64,000 bases of DNA from NCBI RefSeq assembly GCF_003403075.1, contig NZ_CP031557.1, forward strand, positions 2,294,001-2,358,000, in the 5' to 3' direction. Below, piece by piece: positions 53,287-60,303 of this stretch. The notes beneath the pieces were generated by a model. That model ran no database searches. It had not been told where the DNA came from and saw only the letters and a program-made list of their open reading frames with translations. The translations under genes and the position numbers were made by a program. The number at the start of each line of letters is the position of its first letter. Positions within the stretch are counted from its first letter, which is position 1. This DNA is from Flavobacterium psychrotrophum (GTDB lineage Bacteria > Bacteroidota > Bacteroidia > Flavobacteriales > Flavobacteriaceae).

Positions 53287-53420
53287 TCCTTTTGAAAGCC
53301 CTTTGATTCGATCACTTCCATAGCTTCCAATACTCCAATAAAAGTTAATTAATGCTGTATTTGCTTATCCAATGACGCTTTATGATATGATAGAGTCCAC
53401 CTCAAAACCCTCTTGAACAC

Positions 53421-53441
53421 GAGGTACAAATGAGGTACAAA
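53421..53441. repeat. tandem 10-bp repeat near the mnmE 3' end
   Basis: GAGGTACAAA occurs at 53421-53430 and again at 53432-53441, one base apart, 117 bp downstream of the mnmE stop. The mnmE (trmE/thdF) 3' end is a known integration site for genomic islands in other phyla, so this may be an att-like remnant, but no integrase is present. Confidence 0.35.
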
Positions 53442-53484
53442 AACCGGCAAAAAATCATAACAAAGCTAAAGTTACAGGAAACAA

Positions 53485-53527
53485 AAACCCAGTTAAAACG
53501 CTATTTTATAACATTTTAACTAGGTTT
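53485..53527 (-). terminator. terminator of mnmE
   Basis: AAACCCAGTTAAAA (53485-53498) and TTTTAACTAGGTTT (53514-53527) pair with one mismatch; on the minus strand GGGTTTTTG follows. It lies 32 bp after the stop at 53559. Confidence 0.7.
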
Positions 53528-53558
53528 CTTTGTTTTGTCTTGTGATATTTTGCGTCCT

Positions 53559-54956
53559 CTATTTACCGATACAGAAATTAGCAAAAATATTACCTAACAA
53601 TTCATCATTAGTAACCTGACCGGTAATTTCACCAAAATAATATAGTGCCTGGCGGATATCAATCGCAATTAGGTCGGCAGGAACACCCGAGGTTAAACCA
53701 AAAGTCACTTTCTGTATTTCTTCAAGAGCTTTTATCAATGCATCATAATGGCGGCTGTTAGTTACAATCGTTTCATTATTATGGAGTGCCCCGGTATTTA
53801 CAAAAGAAAGTAATTTGTCTTTTAAGCGTTCTACACCTGCATTTTCTTTGGCAGATATAAGCATTACATCCTCAATATCAGTCAGTATATTTTCACTTTG
53901 TTCAGCAGTAAGCTTATCGGCTTTGTTTGCTATAATAATTAACGGCTTAAGCGGAAACTGATTTTTTATCTTCCCTATCTCATTTTTGAGACGGGCTATT
54001 TCGCCATCTGTTGCTGAAAGCTGGTAACTATCTACCAGATAAACCACTACCTGCGCCTGGTTTATCTTTTCAAAAGTTTTCTTTATGCCAATGCTCTCTA
54101 CAACATCTTCTGTCTCTCTAATACCCGCAGTATCAATAAACCTAAAACCTATTCCGCTTATAACAAGCTCATCTTCAATAGTATCTCTTGTAGTACCGGC
54201 AATGTCGCTTACAATAGCACGTTCTTCATTTAATAACGCATTTAGAAGCGTACTTTTACCCACATTAGGCTCGCCTACAATCGCAACCGGAATACCATTT
54301 TTAATAACGTTACCCACAGCAAATGAATCGATAAGACGCTTTAGCACAAACTCAATTCGGTTTAGCAATTCAAAAAACTGGGTACGATCTGCAAACTCTA
54401 CATCTTCTTCAGCAAAATCAAGTTCAAGTTCTATTAGCGAAGCAAAATTAAGCAGCTCTTCTCTTAACCGTGCAATCTCATTACTAAAGCCCCCGCGCAT
54501 CTGCTGCATAGCCACCTGATGACTTGCCTCGTTATCGCTGGCTATTAAATCGGCCACAGCCTCTGCCTGGCTAAGGTCTAACTTACCATTAATAAATGCA
54601 CGCAGCGTAAACTCGCCAGCCTGGGCCATTTTAGCACCCTTACGAAGCAATAGCTGAATAATTTGCTGCTGTATGTAAGCCGACCCATGACAGGAAATCT
54701 CTACCACATTTTCACCAGTATAAGAATTTGGCCCTTTAAATATTGATAGCAATACCTGGTCATATACTTTTCCTTCATCTTCTACATACCCAAGGTGTAG
54801 TGTATGCGATTTTTGCTTTGTAATGTCTTTGCCCGATGCACTGCGAAAAACATTTGCTGCAAGGCTTAAAGCATTAGCACCGCTTAGGCGTATAACAGCT
54901 ATAGCACCAGAGCCCGGAGCAGTAGCAAGTGCCACAATTGTATCCTGAAAAACCAT
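53559..54956 (-). CDS. mnmE: tRNA uridine-5-carboxymethylaminomethyl modification GTPase MnmE
   Basis: A 465-residue GTPase that with MnmG modifies the wobble uridine of several tRNAs. The open frame extends to 55001, but the promoter at 54980-54987 lies inside that extension, and MVFQDTIVALATAPGSGAIA at 54956 is the standard start. Domains: N-terminal THF-binding domain (1-120), helical domain, and inserted G domain (P-loop GEPNVGKSTLLNALL, DTAG, NKAD), ending in the conserved CIGK that helps catalysis. Monocistronic, divergent from the stress protein. Confidence 0.96.
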   Translation of the reverse strand: MVFQDTIVALATAPGSGAIAVIRLSGANALSLAANVFRSASGKDITKQKSHTLHLGYVEDEGKVYDQVLLSIFKGPNSYTGENVVEISCHGSAYIQQQIIQLLLRKGAKMAQAGEFTLRAFINGKLDLSQAEAVADLIASDNEASHQVAMQQMRGGFSNEIARLREELLNFASLIELELDFAEEDVEFADRTQFFELLNRIEFVLKRLIDSFAVGNVIKNGIPVAIVGEPNVGKSTLLNALLNEERAIVSDIAGTTRDTIEDELVISGIGFRFIDTAGIRETEDVVESIGIKKTFEKINQAQVVVYLVDSYQLSATDGEIARLKNEIGKIKNQFPLKPLIIIANKADKLTAEQSENILTDIEDVMLISAKENAGVERLKDKLLSFVNTGALHNNETIVTNSRHYDALIKALEEIQKVTFGLTSGVPADLIAIDIRQALYYFGEITGQVTNDELLGNIFANFCIGK

Positions 54957-54979
54957 AATTAAAGTCTGTAATATTACCG

Positions 54980-54987
54980 CAAAGATA
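54980..54987 (-). promoter_or_regulatory. -7 element for mnmE
   Basis: TATCTTTG on the minus strand is an exact TAnnTTTG match; start near 54974, 18 nt before the ATG at 54956. A TTA stands where TTG is expected. Its location rules out the longer mnmE start. Confidence 0.6.
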
Positions 54988-55122
54988 CGTTTTTTAAGCA
55001 TGCCTTAATGCTCTCTTCTTTAGCTGTACAAAGGTTATCTAACTGTTAATATGTGTATAAATAGTAAGAAAATGCCGAGAAAAATGCTATCTTTATAAAA
55101 GTAAAACCAATGCAATTTAACC

Positions 55123-55956
55123 ATGAAACGCATACTTTTTCCAACAGATTTTAGCGAGGCCGCAAAAAGTGCTTTTGTGTATGCCCTGAATTTTGCAGAT
55201 GCTCTAGACGCAGAAATTATCATTCTTCACGTTTATGACCTGCCAATAGTAGATATGCCTCCAATGCCCGAAACTACACAAGAAGTTTTTGATATTGTAG
55301 AGATGCACCAGTTTGAAAGCTTTAGGGAAGAATTACCTGAATTGCATAAAATTGCAGAGCATCATAATCTTGGCCATATAAAAATGAGGAACGTATTATT
55401 GTATGGGGACCTGGTGTATAACATTAACAAAGTATGCGAAGATGAACAGGCTGAAATGATTGTAATGGGAACAAAAGGTGCTACTGGCCTTAAAGAAACT
55501 TTTTTAGGAAGTACTACAGCGAGCGTTATTGCAAATACCAAAGTACCGGTACTGGGTATACCTGCCGATGCCAAATATGCGCCGGTAAAAAGTATAGCTT
55601 TTACAACACAATATAGAGACAGGGATAATGATGCCATGCTAAGGACAATAGAAATCAGCAAAATATTTAATGCAAAACTTTTATGTCTTTACATTAAAAA
55701 CGACGACGATCCGGAAGATATTGAGGAAAGAATAAATGAGTGGAAAATATATTACCGTGATGAAAATATTGATTTCTTCAATATAAGCGGAGACCATATA
55801 GAACAGACCATACTGGATTTTATAGATAATCAAAAAGCCAATTTACTGGTAATGCGCACGCACAAACGTGGATTTTTTGAAAGTCTTTTCCACCGAAGCC
55901 TTACCAAGAAAATGGCTTATCATACAAATGTACCGTTATTAATATATCACGAATAA
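55123..55956 (+). CDS. universal stress protein, two-domain UspA type
   Basis: A 277-residue cytoplasmic protein with tandem Usp folds (about 1-150 and 155-277). The first domain starts MKRILFPTDFSEAAKSAFVY and includes MGTKGATGLKETFLGSTTASVI, which matches the ATP-binding G-2x-G-9x-G(S/T) motif; the second has LVMRTHKRGFFESLFHRSLT without the full glycine pattern, so only one site may bind nucleotide. Such proteins are induced by stress and stationary phase. It is monocistronic, divergent from mnmE. An imperfect -7 element TATCTTTA lies about 30 bp upstream. Confidence 0.9.
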   Translation: MKRILFPTDFSEAAKSAFVYALNFADALDAEIIILHVYDLPIVDMPPMPETTQEVFDIVEMHQFESFREELPELHKIAEHHNLGHIKMRNVLLYGDLVYNINKVCEDEQAEMIVMGTKGATGLKETFLGSTTASVIANTKVPVLGIPADAKYAPVKSIAFTTQYRDRDNDAMLRTIEISKIFNAKLLCLYIKNDDDPEDIEERINEWKIYYRDENIDFFNISGDHIEQTILDFIDNQKANLLVMRTHKRGFFESLFHRSLTKKMAYHTNVPLLIYHE

Positions 55957-55959
55957 TAA

Positions 55960-55993
55960 AATGTAGCCCGCACCTTAAATGCGGGGCTACATT
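55960..55993 (+). terminator. terminator of the stress-protein gene
   Basis: AATGTAGCCCGCA (55960-55972) pairs with TGCGGGGCTACATT (55980-55993) with one bulged base and a 7-nt loop. It lies 3 bp after the stop and ends in TTTTA. Confidence 0.75.
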
Positions 55994-56067
55994 TTAATAA
56001 AAATAATTTGGTAGTAAAAAAATGACATTTATCGGGTATTATTTTATTTAGAATTAATAAAAATAAT

Positions 56068-56098
56068 TTGTTTAAGACACTATCCTTTTTTAAATTTG
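56068..56098 (+). promoter_or_regulatory. TTG-N20-TAAATTTG promoter of the haem uptake operon
   Basis: TTG at 56068-56070 and TAAATTTG at 56091-56098, spacing 20 bp, match both elements. Start near 56104, 31 nt before the ATG at 56135. The Fur-like dyad at 56110-56124 covers the start region. Confidence 0.75.
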
Positions 56099-56109
56099 CG
56101 CAATTCTAT

Positions 56110-56124
56110 TTAGAATTATTCTAA
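56110..56124. promoter_or_regulatory. Fur-box-like inverted repeat
   Basis: TTAGAAT-T-ATTCTAA is a perfect 7-1-7 dyad, resembling Fur sites of AT-rich bacteria. A related half-site TTTAGAATTAATAAA lies at 56047-56061, just upstream of the -33 element. Position over the start point suits iron-dependent repression. Confidence 0.65.
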
Positions 56125-56134
56125 CTACTGGGAA

Positions 56135-58291
56135 ATGCACATTTTAAAATATAAACCGATACTGTTTTTTTCATTCCTTACATGTTCATTATATGCACAG
56201 GAAACTCCAAAAACAAGTATTGATACTACAAAACTTAGCGAAGTTGTAATTACCGGCCAGTTTGAGCCGCAATCTCTTAAAAAATCTGTTTTTAATGTAA
56301 GAGTAATTAAGCGTGAAGATATTGAACGCAGAGCCGCTAATAATCTTGCAGACGTACTAAATCAATACCTTAACATTACTGTACGCCCCAGTGGCACAGA
56401 CGGACGATCTACAGTATCGATGTTTGGGCTTGACGGACAGTATTTTAAAATATTAATGGATAATGTACCCATTGTAAGCGATTCAGGACTGGGTAATAAT
56501 ATAGACCTTACACAAATAAACCTTGATGATGTAGAGCGTATAGAAATTATAGAAGGCTCTATGGGCGTTACACATGGCGCAAACGCAGTTACCGGTATTC
56601 TTAATATTATAACCAAAAAAGGCAGTAAAAAGAGGTATGAGGTTTCTGCAACAGTACAGGAAGAAACTGTGGGTAATGAGTATGCTATTTTTAATAAGGG
56701 CAGGCACATACAGGCCTTTAAGGCTTCTTATAATATTAACAACAACTTATATGTATCTGTAGGAGCTAACAGGAACGATTTTGCAGGTTTTTTTGATAAC
56801 AAGAGAGGAAAAAATTATAGTGTTAACGATAGCCTTAGAGGGTATAGCTGGCTGCCTAAGCAACAAATAATTACTAATGCTTTAGTTAGTTATACAAAAG
56901 GTACATTCAGGGCATTTTATAAGTTTGATTATTTTAATGAGAATGTAGATTATTACAATTCTATTGTAATACCTATTGACAATTATCCTTTTGAACCTAC
57001 TTATTACAGCAGGGACATTAGGTATAAAACAAACCGTAATTTTCATCTCCTTAACGCATCCGGTCATCTGTTTTCGCAACTGGCCTATACGGTATCTGCA
57101 TCGTACCAAAAGCAGAAACGCGACCAGGAACGTTTTAATTACTACATTCTTTCTTCGCAGGAAAAAGAAAACAACACCATTACCTACCTTTCCAGAGAAG
57201 TATTATACTCTACAGGAAGCGTAAGTAATTTTTTTAAAGACAAGCGCTACGACCTGCAACTGGGTTATGAAGCAGTAACCGAAAAAGGCTTTGCATCTCC
57301 GGCTTCAGGAACTTTCAGGGATGAAGAACAAGTGGGTGGTGTAAACAGAACACTGGGCAATTATGACTTTTATGCTTCTGCAGAAATAAAGTGTACTGAC
57401 CGTTTTTCACTTCGCCCGGGCTATCGCCATTCTTTTCAGTCTGTATTTGAAGACCAAAATGCAATGTCGCTTGGTGCACGTTACCTTTTTGGAAAAGGAC
57501 TGGAAGCAAGGGCATCTGTAGGGAAATCATACCGTACGCCAAATTTTGACGAATTGTACAGTTACTTTGTAGACTCAAACCACAATGTACAGGGTAATGA
57601 AAACCTTACTCCTGAAAGCAGCCTTTCTTATGAAGGGAGTATTAAAAAAGAAACCTTTTTTAGTTCAGGCCTTAAGTTAAACAATAACCTTATTGCCAGC
57701 TACATTGAAGTAGATGACAGAATAAGCCTTATACTAACCAGTGTTACTCCATCATTTGCCTACCGCTATATGAATGTAGACAAATATAAAATTGTAAACG
57801 TTGCAACTTCGCATCAGTTGGCATATAAAAATTTTGAAGCAGCTGCCGGACTATCTTTAGTAGGTGTTTCTCAGTTATTAGATGCAGGTGCACTAGATTC
57901 TATTTCTAACAGCGATTTTCTTTATGTATTAAATGGTAATGCCAGCGTGGGTTATAACGTTCCTAAATGGAATACTTTATTCTCGCTATATTACAAATAC
58001 ACCGGCCGCGAGCAGCTTTATCAGCAAAATACAGATGTAAGTAATAATATTACCTATAGCAAAGCAATAATAGACGGTTACAGCATGCTAGACGCTTCAG
58101 TTAAAACATCGTTTCTTGAAAAAAAACTGGACCTTACCTTTGGCGCCCGAAACCTGTTGAATATGAAAAACATCAATTCTACAGCAGGCGGCAGCGTGGG
58201 TGGTGTACACGGCGGTGGTAGCGGTAATATGCTATTAGCTTATGGTACTTCATTTTTTGCAAAACTTACATATAATATAAATTTCAATTAA
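56135..58291 (+). CDS. TonB-dependent receptor, probable haem/HmuR-like
   Basis: A 718-residue outer-membrane receptor with signal MHILKYKPILFFSFLTCSLY ending AQ, TonB box region KLSEVVITGQ, plug (about 45-165, IKREDIERRAANNLADVLNQ, GSMGVTHGANAVTGILNIIT) and a barrel with YRTPNFDELYSYFVDSNHNV, which corresponds to the conserved FRAP/NPNL-like region of haem receptors with a histidine in it, ending ...SFFAKLTYNINFN. The downstream gene encodes HmuY, and a Fur-like box controls the promoter, so haem uptake is the most likely role. It begins a two-gene operon. Confidence 0.9.
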   Translation: MHILKYKPILFFSFLTCSLYAQETPKTSIDTTKLSEVVITGQFEPQSLKKSVFNVRVIKREDIERRAANNLADVLNQYLNITVRPSGTDGRSTVSMFGLDGQYFKILMDNVPIVSDSGLGNNIDLTQINLDDVERIEIIEGSMGVTHGANAVTGILNIITKKGSKKRYEVSATVQEETVGNEYAIFNKGRHIQAFKASYNINNNLYVSVGANRNDFAGFFDNKRGKNYSVNDSLRGYSWLPKQQIITNALVSYTKGTFRAFYKFDYFNENVDYYNSIVIPIDNYPFEPTYYSRDIRYKTNRNFHLLNASGHLFSQLAYTVSASYQKQKRDQERFNYYILSSQEKENNTITYLSREVLYSTGSVSNFFKDKRYDLQLGYEAVTEKGFASPASGTFRDEEQVGGVNRTLGNYDFYASAEIKCTDRFSLRPGYRHSFQSVFEDQNAMSLGARYLFGKGLEARASVGKSYRTPNFDELYSYFVDSNHNVQGNENLTPESSLSYEGSIKKETFFSSGLKLNNNLIASYIEVDDRISLILTSVTPSFAYRYMNVDKYKIVNVATSHQLAYKNFEAAAGLSLVGVSQLLDAGALDSISNSDFLYVLNGNASVGYNVPKWNTLFSLYYKYTGREQLYQQNTDVSNNITYSKAIIDGYSMLDASVKTSFLEKKLDLTFGARNLLNMKNINSTAGGSVGGVHGGGSGNMLLAYGTSFFAKLTYNINFN

Positions 58292-58306
58292 TACAATCAA
58301 ATATCC

Positions 58307-59716
58307 ATGAAAAAGTTTTTCCTTTTTTTACTTGGCTTTGTGTTACTTGCTTTTACAGCATGTAACAATGACGATGATAGTAATAACACACCCATAAGTG
58401 TTTCGTTCGCAAATCCATCACAAAACATTCCTGAAGGCGCAACTACGGTTCAGATACTTTTTTCTAATGCAGCTTCGGGTGCAGGTAGTGTTACGCTAAG
58501 CCTTAATCCTAATGCTGTTTCATACGGAACAGACTTTACCACACTACCGGCTTCTTCTAACAATGTAATAGTTGTACCGTTTGAAGCAGGTGCAAAATTT
58601 GCCAGCTTTACCTTCAATAAGATAATAGAAGGTGTTCAGGGTGAACCACAAAGAGTAATTTTTACGATTACTGATGTTTCTTTAAATGCAACGATTGCAG
58701 GAAACAAAACAACACAGCTTAACTTTAGCGAAACGGCATCTCTTGGTACTGCACTTGCTGCACTTACAGGTGGTGCTACACAGCCTAACCAGGTATATGT
58801 AGACCTTAGCAGCGGTGGCCTTGCTACTGTGCCACGTGTATCCTGGGATCTTGGTTTTTATGGCGGAGACGAATTCCGTATCGTTCTTAACAGCTCACTT
58901 AAAATGGCTGCAAAAGCACTTAATACTACAGATATTGACTTAGTTGCTTCAGAAGACAGCAGCCTGAATATTGGACAGGGCCAGGGTAACCTTGCCTATA
59001 TAGATAATCCGGTAGGTAATATTGATGGTACTGCTATAGCAGCTGTATCTGATAATGATGCAAACAACAAAGTATATCTTGTAAATTTAGGTAATGGCCC
59101 GGCTGCTACACAACCCGCTGTAGGATCTGAAGGGTCTGCCGGTGGTGCACACAGAGGCTGGAAAAAAATAAGGATACTAAAAAGTGGCAGCGACTACAAA
59201 CTGCAGTATGCCGATATTAATGCTACCACACACCAGGAAGTTACTATTACAAAAAACAACGCATACAACTTTACCTTCTTTAGTTTTACAACAAACAATA
59301 CTGTAAATGTAGAGCCGCAAAAAGTAAGCTGGGATATTAACTTTACCACATTTACTAATGTAGTTGGCCCTACTACTCCATACTATTTTGCAGATTTTAT
59401 TGTAACCAATACTAAAGGTGGCGCACACTCTTACCAGGTTCTAAATTCAGCAACTGTAAACTACGATAACTTTACATTAGCTAATGTAAACGAAAGCCTG
59501 TTGACAGAAGACCAGCGTAACATTGGCTCTAACTGGAGAACTACAACAGCAAACCCGGATGCAGAAGTGCCTACATCTGCATTCTCATTATTTACAAACC
59601 GTTTTTATGTGATAAAAGATCCTGCAGGAAACGTATATAAACTAAAATTAACAGGTGCTACAAGCGAATCTGGCGAAAGGGGTTACCCTAAATTCCAGTA
59701 TGCACTACTGCAATAA
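58307..59716 (+). CDS. HmuY-family haem-binding lipoprotein with N-terminal Calx-beta-like domain
   Basis: A 469-residue lipoprotein, MKKFFLFLLGFVLLAFTACN with lipobox cysteine in TAC. A Calx-beta-like domain (about 30-140) precedes a HmuY domain (about 150-469) with VDLSSGG, VPRVSWDLGFYGGDEFRIVL, KVSWDINF and the diagnostic end NRFYVIKDPAGNVYKLKLTG, GERGYPKFQYALLQ. HmuY binds haem at the surface and hands it to HmuR. It lies 15 bp behind the receptor gene. The N-terminal extension is longer than in Porphyromonas HmuY, so haem residues need alignment. Confidence 0.9.
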   Translation: MKKFFLFLLGFVLLAFTACNNDDDSNNTPISVSFANPSQNIPEGATTVQILFSNAASGAGSVTLSLNPNAVSYGTDFTTLPASSNNVIVVPFEAGAKFASFTFNKIIEGVQGEPQRVIFTITDVSLNATIAGNKTTQLNFSETASLGTALAALTGGATQPNQVYVDLSSGGLATVPRVSWDLGFYGGDEFRIVLNSSLKMAAKALNTTDIDLVASEDSSLNIGQGQGNLAYIDNPVGNIDGTAIAAVSDNDANNKVYLVNLGNGPAATQPAVGSEGSAGGAHRGWKKIRILKSGSDYKLQYADINATTHQEVTITKNNAYNFTFFSFTTNNTVNVEPQKVSWDINFTTFTNVVGPTTPYYFADFIVTNTKGGAHSYQVLNSATVNYDNFTLANVNESLLTEDQRNIGSNWRTTTANPDAEVPTSAFSLFTNRFYVIKDPAGNVYKLKLTGATSESGERGYPKFQYALLQ

Positions 59717-59752
59717 GACTTTATGTAACTTAGTAAGTTAGTTTTTTTTCTC

Positions 59753-59787
59753 GATCCCGGCCGGTTATGTGTGTACCTGCCGGGATC
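59753..59787 (+). terminator. terminator of the haem uptake operon
   Basis: GATCCCGGC (59753-59761) pairs with GCCGGGATC (59779-59787), followed by TTTTTATATTTT. It lies 36 bp after the hmuY stop. Confidence 0.85.
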
Positions 59788-59814
59788 TTTTTATATTTTA
59801 AGATTGTAATATTT

Positions 59815-60250
59815 ATGGACAAGTTTATTAAAATTCTTTTCACACAAAAAATTTCAGACCTGGAGTTTGAGACAGAGTCAATATGGTGCCAACACCTACA
59901 CGACAATAAATTTTTGATTGATACCATTTGTAGCTAAAAACATTGCATTTGGAGACATTATTTTAGCTGAATTTGATAAAGATGATAACCAATATCATTT
60001 TGAAGATTTCAATACTAACTCTGGAAATACAACTGTACGAATATTTGTGTATGATGATAATATAATTGAAGAGACAAGAAAATGGTTACACATAAAATCA
60101 TGTGAATCTGAAGTACTATTAGTCCGGAATATAATTGCTGTAAATATTCCTAAGAATATTTTGTATGGCCCTATAAAGCTTTTTCTTGATCAGGGAGAAA
60201 GAGAAAATAAGTGGACATATGAAGAATCTTGCCTGGAACATAGCTACTAA
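59815..60250 (+). pseudogene. broken DUF4265 gene (frameshift)
   Basis: The frame from ATG 59815 gives MDKFIKILFTQKISDLEFET, then ESIWCQHLHDNKFLIDT, and stops at 59937. From about 59918 another frame gives IPFVAKNIAFGDIILAEFDK and runs to 60250. Joined, they match the DUF4265 outline (E-S-x-W ... L-D-N-I-P-F-x-A-K-x-x-x-x-G-D). Loss of 5 bases near 59920 accounts for the shift. DUF4265 has no defined function. The gene is not in a visible operon. It may be a real pseudogene or an assembly error. Confidence 0.7.
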
Positions 60251-60266
60251 TCTCAGAAAATATTAT

Positions 60267-60302
60267 AAAACAAAAGCACCTCTTTCGGGGTGCTTTGTTT
60301 TA
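60267..60302. terminator. bidirectional terminator between the DUF4265 remnant and parC
   Basis: AAAGCACC (60273-60280) pairs with GGTGCTTT (60289-60296); the stem extends with A and T on both sides, so it serves both convergent genes. Confidence 0.8.
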
Positions 60303-60303
60303 T

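Noticed and set aside
53430..53519. 29-codon frame beginning at the second GAGGTACAAA copy
   Set aside because: It runs into the mnmE terminator stem and has no recognisable features; only loosely integrase-like in its start.
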